A stretch of 32,408 nt of DNA from positions 1 through 32,408 of the forward strand of contig JAUPVS010000011.1 of assembly GCA_030916945.1 (NCBI GenBank), given 5' to 3'. Of this stretch, positions 16,338 through 22,906 are shown in pieces. The notes under the pieces were generated by a model. The model made no database searches. It saw only the letters and a list, made by a program, of their open reading frames with translations, and was not told the DNA's origin. Within the stretch, counting starts at the first letter, position 1, and each line of letters opens with the position of its first letter. The stretch is from Patescibacteria group bacterium. Its GTDB lineage: Bacteria; Patescibacteriota; Saccharimonadia; Saccharimonadales; JAUPVS01. Position numbers and translations under genes: made by a program.

Positions 16338-16865
16338 TTATAGTGATTCGGCGCGGGCGTTCAGGACGTTTAAGACGCCACGGACGTTACCGGCCATTAC
16401 GTTAACAAAGCCACTCAATGGTGCGGCCAGGGTACCAACCAGTATGCCGCGGAGCTGATCCTTGCTTGGCAAGGCTGCCAAAGCTTTAACGTCGTCGGCC
16501 GCAATAAAGGTGCCGTCGGCGCTGATCGCACCCACAAACTGTAGGGTTGGTTGTTTCTTGGCGAAGTTAGCCAGCACTTGGGCTGGGGCAGCTTCGTCTT
16601 GGCTGTTAAAGGCGTACAACAACATACCGGTAAGGGCCGACGTATCGACGTCCTTAAGGTTTTCGTTGTTCTGCAAAGCCTTAATAACCAAGCGGTTCTT
16701 GACCACCTTAAGAGTGGTACCGTTCTGCTTGGCTTCGCGGCGCAGTTCTTGCAACGCTTTAACAGTGGTGCCTTGGAAGGCAGTCACAACCGTCATGCGC
16801 GAGGCATTCAGGAGTTCTGCGACTTCGTCGACAACTTCGTTTTTCTTGTTTTTGGTTAGAGCCAT
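16338..16865 (-). CDS. rplJ: 50S ribosomal protein L10
   Basis: 175 residues, the base of the ribosomal stalk. The start [18 protein letters not shown] and the motif [14 protein letters not shown] are typical, as is the stretch [17 protein letters not shown] before the C-terminal L7/L12-binding helix. AGGAG lies 8 nt before the ATG. The gene has a 168-nt leader with an attenuator and a near-consensus promoter just after ilvA. The rplJ-rplL pair is separated from rplK-rplA by about 7 kb, whereas many bacteria have all four together. Confidence 0.96.
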   Translation of the reverse strand: MALTKNKKNEVVDEVAELLNASRMTVVTAFQGTTVKALQELRREAKQNGTTLKVVKNRLVIKALQNNENLKDVDTSALTGMLLYAFNSQDEAAPAQVLANFAKKQPTLQFVGAISADGTFIAADDVKALAALPSKDQLRGILVGTLAAPLSGFVNVMAGNVRGVLNVLNARAESL

Positions 16866-17033
16866 ATAGTTACTCCTATTAGTTGTATCGACCTAGAACT
16901 TGGAGCGTTACCAGTAAAAAAGCCTCTGACTTACATCAAAGACTTAATCGCTGCGAAACAATGAATTGTTTGTGCCTCGGCGACATTATTAAGGTTTGTA
17001 TTTCTACGTACCCGTCGCTGTCTTTGGTAACTG
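16866..17033 (-). promoter_or_regulatory. rplJ leader RNA with intrinsic attenuator (L10-leader-like)
   Basis: The 168-nt leader holds a terminator just before rplJ. On the minus strand AGTCTTTGA (16944-16936) pairs at all nine positions, with two U-G pairs, with TCAGAGGCT (16929-16921), followed by TTTTTT. A competing pairing exists: CAAAGAC (17026-17020) can pair with GTCTTTG of the terminator arm. A long-range stem joins GTTACCA (17031-17025) to TGGTAAC (16913-16907). This layout matches the L10-binding autoregulatory leader known in other bacteria; I could not confirm the kink-turn binding site. Confidence 0.65.
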
Positions 17034-17039
17034 GTTGTA

Positions 17040-17068
17040 ATTATAACAAAATAACAGATACCGTGCAA
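17040..17068 (-). promoter_or_regulatory. Strong promoter of rplJ-rplL
   Basis: TTGCAC (17068-17063), 17-bp spacer, TATAAT (17045-17040), with TGT just upstream of the -10 as an extended element. The -35 lies 5 bp past the ilvA stop. Confidence 0.8.
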
Positions 17069-17073
17069 GCTAG

Positions 17074-18633
17074 TTAATTGGTGTACAGCTGCATAGTAGA
17101 GTGGGCAACAGGCTGATGCCATTTAGTAAATGATCTTAGTACTTCCTCTAAGGCAATCGGATCGGGGTTTTCAAAGCCTATTAGTACCTTGCCACGGTCG
17201 CCACCGGTGTTCTTGTACTGAAATAGACTAATATTCCAGCGCTCACCAACTTGTTTAAGAAAACCAGTCAAAGCACCCGGGCGCTCTGGAAATTCTAAGT
17301 GGAAGAAACGCTCATCGCGGTGAATAGGATTACCAGAGCTCATCAGCTGACTGCCATAGCCGCTCTCTGTAAAGGGATCGTGCGAAACGTCATGGAAGCC
17401 AAAACGATGCGACTTTAGGCTATCGGCAAAGCTTTCGCGGGTGGCACCGGCCATAAACTCTACGCCCACCATAAAGCGCGCCTGCTCGGCTTGTGACTTA
17501 CGGTAGCGAAATTCGGTAATACTGTGTCCATTCATAACTTCTTCACACAGCTGCAACAAAGCACCGGGTCGTTCCGGCAACTCAATGACGAATAGCCCCT
17601 GTCGTTGACGGCCGATCTCACTGCGCGCTGCAATGTGTTCTAGGCGCGAGAAGGACATATTGGCGCCGCTGCAAACTGCCACCGCCGTTGCATCGTAGCC
17701 AAAACGTTCTTGTTGAGCAAAGCTGGTAATGCCGGCAATCGCTAAGGCACCGGCTGGCTCAAGAATACGCCGGGTTTCATCGTAGTAGGCTTCGATGGCG
17801 GCAGCAATCATATCATTATCAACTGTTATTAACTCATCGGCGTACTTACGAACCATACTAAAGGTTCGATCCCCTACCCGTTTAACAGCCACGCCATCGG
17901 CAAAGGTGCCGACATGATCAAGGGTTACCGGGTAGCCAGCTTCCAAAGATTGCTTCATCGCACTGCTGTCTTCTGGCTCAACACCAACCACTCTTATATC
18001 GGGTCGACGCTGTTTTAGATAGGCGGCCATACCGGCTAGCAAACCACCTCCGCCAACCGGAACGAATACGTCGGTTAGGCCATGGCTTTGATTGTATCCC
18101 AAGAGCTCTTTAGCAATTGTGGCCTGCCCAATGATTGTATTGGCGTCGTTAAAGGGGTGGATGAATGGTAGGCCAGCGTCCTTTACAAGTGACTGGCTAT
18201 GATCGTAGGCATCAGAATAACTATCACCTTCTAAGATTACCTTGCCGCCAAGTTGTTCAACGGCCCGAATTTTCACTAAAGGCGTGGTTCGAGGCATAAC
18301 AATCTTGGCCTCAATATTAAGAAATCCGGCTGCGTAGGCAACACCCTGGGCATGGTTGCCAGCACTGGCCGCTAACACACCGTTGCTTAGTGAGTCCGGA
18401 TCACGTTCTTGTATCTCTAGCATGTTATTAAGCGCACCACGGACTTTGAATGAACGTACTGCTGTAGCAGTTTCATCCTTCAGTCTGACATCGACGCCGA
18501 TACTGTGACTGATCTGCGGGGCATAATCTAGTGGTGTTTCTGGTACAAACGAACTAATTCGTTCGGCCGCTTCGGCGGTCCGATCCACCATCTGATCGAT
18601 ATCGAAAGTGTAAGTTTGGTCTGGGCTGGGCAT
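17074..18633 (-). CDS. ilvA: Biosynthetic threonine ammonia-lyase (deaminase) with two ACT domains
   Basis: 519 residues. It converts threonine to 2-oxobutanoate, the first committed step to isoleucine, using PLP. The PLP lysine is K63 in SFKVRGA and the phosphate loop is GGGGLL (194-199). Two C-terminal ACT-like domains start at FVIELPERPGALLQL and FHLEFPERPGALTGF; this is the long, feedback-regulated form that isoleucine inhibits. No other ilv gene is in the window. Expression appears controlled by the Ile leader peptide and terminator immediately upstream. The ATG at 18633 has only a weak AAGAAG site. Confidence 0.93.
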   Translation of the reverse strand: MPSPDQTYTFDIDQMVDRTAEAAERISSFVPETPLDYAPQISHSIGVDVRLKDETATAVRSFKVRGALNNMLEIQERDPDSLSNGVLAASAGNHAQGVAYAAGFLNIEAKIVMPRTTPLVKIRAVEQLGGKVILEGDSYSDAYDHSQSLVKDAGLPFIHPFNDANTIIGQATIAKELLGYNQSHGLTDVFVPVGGGGLLAGMAAYLKQRRPDIRVVGVEPEDSSAMKQSLEAGYPVTLDHVGTFADGVAVKRVGDRTFSMVRKYADELITVDNDMIAAAIEAYYDETRRILEPAGALAIAGITSFAQQERFGYDATAVAVCSGANMSFSRLEHIAARSEIGRQRQGLFVIELPERPGALLQLCEEVMNGHSITEFRYRKSQAEQARFMVGVEFMAGATRESFADSLKSHRFGFHDVSHDPFTESGYGSQLMSSGNPIHRDERFFHLEFPERPGALTGFLKQVGERWNISLFQYKNTGGDRGKVLIGFENPDPIALEEVLRSFTKWHQPVAHSTMQLYTN

Positions 18634-18666
18634 TTAATTACTTCTTATGTTTTATGGCTTGTATTT

Positions 18667-18687
18667 AAAAACCCCGCTGAGGCGGGG
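18667..18687 (-). terminator. Intrinsic terminator of the ilvA attenuator
   Basis: On the minus strand CCCCGC (18687-18682), loop CTCA, GCGGGG (18677-18672), then TTTTT. It stands 33 nt before the ilvA start and 23 nt after the leader-peptide stop. An antiterminator can form instead: GCGGCGCTG (18720-18712) pairs with CAGCCCCGC (18690-18682) at 8 of 9 positions, taking away the 5' arm. A 1:2 hairpin CCGC-AAGC-GCGG (18728-18717) competes in turn with the antiterminator. Confidence 0.85.
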
Positions 18688-18710
18688 CTGGTTGGCTGTA
18701 CTAAAATAAC

Positions 18711-18767
18711 TCAGCGCCGCGCTTGCGGGGGCATAATAATGATAGAAATAATGCCTTGTTGAGTCAT
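18711..18767 (-). CDS. Isoleucine-rich leader peptide of ilvA
   Basis: An 18-residue reading frame, MTQQGIISIIIMPPQARR, ends in TGA. Five of its codons are Ile (ATT ATT TCT ATC ATT ATT). The end resembles the IIIPP of enterobacterial IlvL. A TAGAAT box lies 9 nt before the ATG, so the transcript is probably leaderless. A ribosome stalled at the last Ile codons would cover segment 1 (18728-18725), freeing segment 2 (18720-18712) to form the antiterminator. A ribosome reaching the TGA would cover segment 2 and let the terminator form. This is classic transcription attenuation tuned to charged tRNA-Ile. It is too short for standard gene callers. Confidence 0.85.
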   Translation of the reverse strand: MTQQGIISIIIMPPQARR

Positions 18768-18776
18768 TAATGCTAT

Positions 18777-18803
18777 ATTCTACCAACTCAGTTAAATTGT
18801 CAA
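18777..18803 (-). promoter_or_regulatory. Promoter of the ilvA leader
   Basis: Consensus -35 TTGACA (18803-18798). The best -10 is TAGAAT (18782-18777) at a short 15-bp spacing; GAATAT at 17 bp is a weaker alternative. The -35 is only 9 bp from the -35 of the opposite promoter, making an inverted repeat TGTCAA-N9-TTGACA. Confidence 0.6.
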
Positions 18804-18812
18804 ATTTTCTAG

Positions 18813-18841
18813 TTGACAGAGCCATTCAAGGGGCGTACAAT
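18813..18841 (+). promoter_or_regulatory. Near-consensus promoter of the plus-strand leader
   Basis: TTGACA (18813-18818), exactly 17 bp, TACAAT (18836-18841). A GTG codon opening a 23-residue frame follows 8 nt later. Confidence 0.85.
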
Positions 18842-18849
18842 TCACCCCT

Positions 18850-18921
18850 GTGAAAACCTATCGCCCAACCATGACAGCCAAGCACAACCGCTTTTGCGGC
18901 CTCGTGCTTATTGCTGCCTAA
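18850..18921 (+). CDS. Candidate 23-residue leader peptide
   Basis: A frame from GTG at 18850 to TAA at 18919-18921 encodes a peptide that starts MKTYRPTMTAK and ends NRFCGLVLIAA. The GTG lies 8 nt after the TACAAT box, the same leaderless geometry as many other genes in the window. Unlike the ilvA leader there is no run of one amino acid; the only hint is the LVLI stretch near the end. Its stop codon abuts the ATGGTTGG segment that decides between terminator and antiterminator, as expected for a control peptide. A shorter start at ATG 18871 is possible. Translation is unproven. Confidence 0.5.
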   Translation: MKTYRPTMTAKHNRFCGLVLIAA

Positions 18922-18996
18922 TGGTTGGATGACTGGTTCATAAATATAATCGATACAAATAGACCGGCTTCCAACCACGAGGGAGTCGGTTTTTTT
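18865..18996 (+). promoter_or_regulatory. Switchable terminator/antiterminator leader of the 19012 operon
   Basis: Terminator: ACCGGCTTCC (18963-18972) pairs with GGGAGTCGGT (18981-18990) at all ten positions including two G-U pairs, followed by a T run to 18996. Antiterminator: TGGTTGG (18922-18928) with CCAACCA (18971-18977) outside and CTGGTT (18933-18938) with GACCGG (18962-18967) inside. Preventing it: CCAACCAT (18865-18872) pairs perfectly with ATGGTTGG (18921-18928) as the base of a long hairpin that includes CCGC-TTTT-GCGG. The structures are mutually exclusive. No known riboswitch motif is recognised. Confidence 0.7.
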
Positions 18997-19011
18997 AACG
19001 GGAGAAGTTCT

Positions 19012-19425
19012 ATGGCCATCATCGAAGCCGATATGCAACAACTTGATTCAGAAGTAGTAGCTGGACAACAGCTAGCTTTTGCGCGCCAGGAGCTTGCGGA
19101 ACTACTTGAGCAGAGGCAGCCTGATGCGGTTGGTGTGCTTGATTGCACAGCTACATATGTAAACGCTTTCCAGAAGTATCACTTTGAGGCTCATCCCACT
19201 GTTACACGGCGTAGCTTACAGAACCCTGCCCTGCTTCTAAAGCTGGAAAGCGAGGCCTTGCTTGGTTACTCGATCGAGTGTGTCGAAGATATCGAAAACC
19301 GATTGGCTAACTACCGTCAGGACGATGTGGCCAAAGATTTGCGTGCCCAGGGCATATCACCAATCCCGCGGGCCTTTACGATGACAATACTAGACATCAT
19401 TGACGAATATAGCGGACGGTTATAA
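19012..19425 (+). CDS. Protein of unknown function, first gene after the attenuator
   Basis: 137 residues; no family recognised. The sequence is acidic, mostly helical by composition (ADMQQLDSEVVAGQQLAFARQELAELLEQRQ at the start), soluble, with cysteines in VLDCTATYV and SIECVEDIE. The start at 19012 is fixed by GGGAGAAG 6 nt upstream; a longer frame from 18925 would run back through the terminator. It is followed 23 bp later by a second unknown gene, and both depend on the attenuator leader. Divergent ilvA does not by itself imply an amino-acid role. Confidence 0.7.
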   Translation: MAIIEADMQQLDSEVVAGQQLAFARQELAELLEQRQPDAVGVLDCTATYVNAFQKYHFEAHPTVTRRSLQNPALLLKLESEALLGYSIECVEDIENRLANYRQDDVAKDLRAQGISPIPRAFTMTILDIIDEYSGRL

Positions 19426-19448
19426 AATTTCTGAGCAAAGTGAATATT

Positions 19449-19811
19449 ATGGGAATCAACGAAGAACGACTAGCCGAATCATTTACATGGACACCTCTGG
19501 CGATAGAGGTTGGTCTTGAACTTGTCGGCAATATAGAGCCGCCGATGTCTGATTTAGAAGCCCTTGCCGTCGGTGGTATGCTTAGAGGCGATAAGGTAGA
19601 GCATATTAGCCAAGACCCGCTGCAAATACAGCAGATTGAATTACGTTACGAAATTGTGACAGCCCGAGACCGCAAACGTAATGGTTTCGACTATAACGAG
19701 CGAATGTTCGGCTTGTCTTCACTGGTTGCCGCTTTGCGTGAGAGCGAAGATGTTGTCGCTAAACAGGTAGCCATGTTAGACCAGGACACTAGCTCAACTG
19801 CTGCAGTTTAA
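19449..19811 (+). CDS. Protein of unknown function, second gene after the attenuator
   Basis: 120 residues from ATG 19449; a GTG at 19440 is an equal alternative, and neither has a strong Shine-Dalgarno site. No family is recognised. It has no cysteines, signal peptide or membrane segment. The sequence TPLAIEVGLELVGNIEPPMSDLEALAVGGMLRG looks like a compact alpha/beta or helical domain. Its last 23 bases overlap the end of the tmk-thyX gene on the opposite strand. It shares direction and probably the transcript with the gene at 19012. Confidence 0.6.
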   Translation: MGINEERLAESFTWTPLAIEVGLELVGNIEPPMSDLEALAVGGMLRGDKVEHISQDPLQIQQIELRYEIVTARDRKRNGFDYNERMFGLSSLVAALRESEDVVAKQVAMLDQDTSSTAAV

Positions 19812-22110
19812 ACTGGGTGTACTTCTCTGCGGCTAAACGTGTTAGCTCTTCGTCTTCACCCTTGTTTACAAAGATCATGGCGTCAGCCAGCATGGGGTGA
19901 ACTTGGGCGACTTTTTCGTGCATGTCTTGGACCAGTTTGCGGTAGCCGGGGTGGCCTTGTGGCGAAGTTCTTAACTCATGTAGATGGAAGGCCTCGCGGG
20001 CGTTGTAGGTGATCTTCCAGCGCATGCGGTGACCTAATAAGGTGGCGTACTGGGCTTCTAGGCCATGGTCGTTTTGCTGTAAGAAGCTGTACAGTTTTAG
20101 ACTTAAGTCAAAGCAGGCTTCAAAGCTGTCGGACAGGTCGGCATCCTCGACTAATTGTGGTATTTCGTAGCCGTAACGCGGAGTTAAGAATTGCCATTCA
20201 AAGGCGTCAACCATGCGGTGGCGCTGTAAATCGCGGAATATACCGTAGTCGCAGACTAAATCCCAGCTGTAGTGGGCTTTTTCGAGCGCTCTACCCGGTT
20301 TATGGCGCCGGTTGAGCCTTTCACCCACAAATGCCGTAAATACCTGGATTTTGCGTTCGTACGTCCAGCTATCAACTTCTTTAGCAATGTCGCGCAGCGG
20401 CAAGCTACTGTGTTCATAGAGCATTTCTGGCAACAGATCAACTTCGTTACGCGGCCAAACGTCCACCAATTGGACGGCCTCGGTTTGGTCGGCATGTGAC
20501 TGTGGTAGATATTCTTCAGCTAGTTGCTTAACTGCTTTGTAGGTGTTAGCACGATAAGCAATGGTGGCACCACCCCGGTCAGGTTTATCGGCGCGTTCCA
20601 AGAAGGTTGGAATGGTTTTGCGAGCTTCGTCGAGGATCTTCTGGCCAGTTATACGAGCTTCGGGCAATTCATCGCTCAAGAGGTGCATAATTAGGCTTTC
20701 TAAGGCCTGACCGGACGCGTAAATGCCCACGGTGGCTTTGGTCGACACCGGTAAAACTGGCCGAGCGGCATCACAGGCTTGAGCCCGAATTGCCCCTTTC
20801 CAGGCAATATCTCTTTCGGCGGCTGGCGTGGTGGAGTTCTGTTGGACATACTCGGTTAGTTTGTGGACCATATCCGAATACAGATCAAAAATTTGATCCA
20901 TGACGCGGCAATACTCGGTCTTTACTTCTTTAGAAAAGTGCTCCGGCACGTAGTAACGGTACTTACCGTCCTTGTCTTTCTGATCAAAGTAGATATAGCG
21001 GGTTGATTGCTCCAGGTAGGCGGCCAAACGACCCCATTCTAGCTTCTTGGTCAGTAAGTTAGAGGCGTTTTCGACCACCATGTATTGGCCAATTAGTTGT
21101 TGGACAGAATCATCACCGTAGGCGGTAATGACGCGCTGCAGTAGCTTGGCGTCTTTGCCGGCGGCCTGGGCGAATTCATCCAAAATTGTCACGCGCATGT
21201 CGTCGCCGCGCCGACTCAGGCGAGCCATAGCAGCGGCAATCGTCATCGGGCCGAGTTTATCGGTAAAGCCGTAAACGTCATCTTCGCTATTAGTAACCGA
21301 CTCATCCAAAAAGACTTTGCCGGCTTCGGTAACTTCGTAGCCATAGTCGGTCTTACGCACGTATGGGTTTTCAACCTTAACAGTTTGTAATGAACCAGTT
21401 GATTCGGTTTTGGGTGGCAGAATGTCTTGCAGGCTTTGCCAGATTTGTTCATGAATAACCTCAATGGGCTGTAACTTACCCCCTTGAACGCAGTCAAGCT
21501 TTACAAAGTCGCGCGGGAATAACTCACAGATATTATCGTAAACTTCAACAGCACGTTGTAGATGCGATAGATCGGCCTCGTGTAGATCATGTGTTTTGTT
21601 TGTATAAGAGCGGGCTTCTTTTTGACCAACTAGTTGCTGGGCGGTTTCGGCCGGGACGCGCAGGACAATGCTGGCGCTGGGGCGGGGTATGCCTAATAGT
21701 TCGAATTCCAGGTTATCGAGCCAGATAAAGTAGCCCTTTCTTTCTTCTAAAGAAGCGAACTTGGTACCCTGATGGCCCATGTTAGAGCCGGTGTAACGGT
21801 TAGCGATAACTACCTTGCCTTCTTCTAGCGCTTGGCGTATTTGCGGGGCGGCTTGGTAACGGTCGAGCGCGTAAAATAGCGACCCAGTGTAGGGGCCGAC
21901 TTCTTCGGCCGTGCCATATTTGCCATTTAGATACTCGCGGACAAAGTAGCTGGAGTCTTGATCGTATTGCGGAAAGTCAAAGCTAGCCACATCATAGCCA
22001 TCTTTAGTTAGCCGTTCCTTAAGGAGTTTGAACTGAGTCCCCTTGCCCGAGCCATCGGTGCCTTCGATGACAATGAACAACCCGTTTCTTTTGGGTGTCT
22101 TCGGGCTCAT
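19789..22110 (-). CDS. Thymidylate kinase fused to tandem ThyX-like modules
   Basis: 773 residues. Residues 1-235 are a dTMP kinase: Walker A GTDGSGKGT (17-25), DR and LID regions (ALDRYQAA, NRYTGSN, GQKEARSY). Residues 245-773 resemble flavin-dependent thymidylate synthase twice: module 1 has LEQSTRYIYF (366-375) and AARPVLPVSTKATVGIYASG; module 2 has QRHRMVDAFEWQFLTPRYG (629-647) and TYNAREAFHLHELR. The signature RHRxxSxNExSxRY is split, with RHR in module 2 and EQSTRY in module 1. One polypeptide could thus convert dUMP to dTMP to dTDP. The ATG overlaps the dcd stop (ATGA). Confidence 0.88.
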   Translation of the reverse strand: MSPKTPKRNGLFIVIEGTDGSGKGTQFKLLKERLTKDGYDVASFDFPQYDQDSSYFVREYLNGKYGTAEEVGPYTGSLFYALDRYQAAPQIRQALEEGKVVIANRYTGSNMGHQGTKFASLEERKGYFIWLDNLEFELLGIPRPSASIVLRVPAETAQQLVGQKEARSYTNKTHDLHEADLSHLQRAVEVYDNICELFPRDFVKLDCVQGGKLQPIEVIHEQIWQSLQDILPPKTESTGSLQTVKVENPYVRKTDYGYEVTEAGKVFLDESVTNSEDDVYGFTDKLGPMTIAAAMARLSRRGDDMRVTILDEFAQAAGKDAKLLQRVITAYGDDSVQQLIGQYMVVENASNLLTKKLEWGRLAAYLEQSTRYIYFDQKDKDGKYRYYVPEHFSKEVKTEYCRVMDQIFDLYSDMVHKLTEYVQQNSTTPAAERDIAWKGAIRAQACDAARPVLPVSTKATVGIYASGQALESLIMHLLSDELPEARITGQKILDEARKTIPTFLERADKPDRGGATIAYRANTYKAVKQLAEEYLPQSHADQTEAVQLVDVWPRNEVDLLPEMLYEHSSLPLRDIAKEVDSWTYERKIQVFTAFVGERLNRRHKPGRALEKAHYSWDLVCDYGIFRDLQRHRMVDAFEWQFLTPRYGYEIPQLVEDADLSDSFEACFDLSLKLYSFLQQNDHGLEAQYATLLGHRMRWKITYNAREAFHLHELRTSPQGHPGYRKLVQDMHEKVAQVHPMLADAMIFVNKGEDEELTRLAAEKYTQFKLQQLS

Positions 22111-22820
22111 CGGGCTTTTAAACCTTGGATTGCCTCCGGTAGGTGGCGGTTATCTTTGTAGGCCTGTGGCAACATCTGGTGTGGTGTCCAGGTACGGATT
22201 AGCTCGTCTAGATCGGTTCCCTGCTGATACTTACCACTAAAGCCGCCATCGCGGCCTTCACCGTAGTTACCTTCTACTTCGCCGGTTTCATGAAAGACAA
22301 TCTGGGCAATGCGTTCGCCAACTGGCAGCAATACAGTTTCGTGCTCGTTGAGGTTATAGATTTCTAGTGTTAGGCGGTTGATGTAGCCGGGGTCGACCCA
22401 ACCAGCATCAAAACAGACGGCAATACCGTTACGTCCCCAGCTGGAACGACTTTTTACTTCACAGGCGCCGGGCGGTTTAATGCCAAAGAATTCATGGGTG
22501 TGCGCCAAAATGCGTTCGCCTGGTTTAAGCGGTATAACCGGGTGCTCGGGTGGTATGCCTTCGAGCAACTTAACACCGTTGGTGTTGCACCAATCCTGGT
22601 GGATAACGGCCTGCTGGGCTTCGCCGAAGTAGCGGCTAACATCGCTTTTATCAAAAGGATTGTAAACGTAGCCCTTATGAGTTTGACCAGTACGATAGTA
22701 GTAGTACCCAAGGGTTACATCCATACTGGCCTGAGACACCTGCTGGGGGTTAAACGGCACACAAACGATATGACCATCGTCTAATGCGGCACGAATTTGT
22801 GTGTTGCTATATACTCCCAT
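22107..22820 (-). CDS. dcd: dCTP deaminase
   Basis: 237 residues, deaminating dCTP to dUTP (or to dUMP if bifunctional) for dTTP synthesis. The motifs KSRSSWGRNGI (RSS 125-127), GWVDPGYINRLTLEIYNL with catalytic E153, and LLPVGERIAQIVF are clear. It is longer than the usual 190 residues, with an insert at about 45-95 (YYYRTGQTHKGYVYNPF). The start at ATG 22820 follows GGAGG by 4-5 nt; a longer frame from 22883 would start upstream of that site. It overlaps the tmk-thyX start by 4 bp, forming a dTTP-synthesis operon. Confidence 0.92.
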   Translation of the reverse strand: MGVYSNTQIRAALDDGHIVCVPFNPQQVSQASMDVTLGYYYYRTGQTHKGYVYNPFDKSDVSRYFGEAQQAVIHQDWCNTNGVKLLEGIPPEHPVIPLKPGERILAHTHEFFGIKPPGACEVKSRSSWGRNGIAVCFDAGWVDPGYINRLTLEIYNLNEHETVLLPVGERIAQIVFHETGEVEGNYGEGRDGGFSGKYQQGTDLDELIRTWTPHQMLPQAYKDNRHLPEAIQGLKAR

Positions 22821-22841
22821 GAACCCTCCAAATCTGTACAT

Positions 22842-22871
22842 ATTGTACGATTTGTCAAATAGCTGACGCAA
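22842..22871 (-). promoter_or_regulatory. Promoter of dcd/tmk-thyX
   Basis: TTGCGT (22871-22866), 18 bp, TACAAT (22847-22842), 21 nt before the dcd ATG and followed by a strong GGAGG site. Confidence 0.5.
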
Positions 22872-22906
22872 GCTGCTCGACAAATATTACAACCTTTTTT
22901 AAAGCA

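Noticed and set aside
18634-18803. T-box riboswitch upstream of ilvA
   Set aside because: No T-box sequence (TGGNACCGCG) or Stem I is present. A leader frame with Ile codons explains the terminator better.
18826-19041. Minus-strand 71-codon frame across the plus-strand leader
   Set aside because: It lies antisense to a clear promoter, leader and terminator, has no ribosome site and no recognisable protein features.
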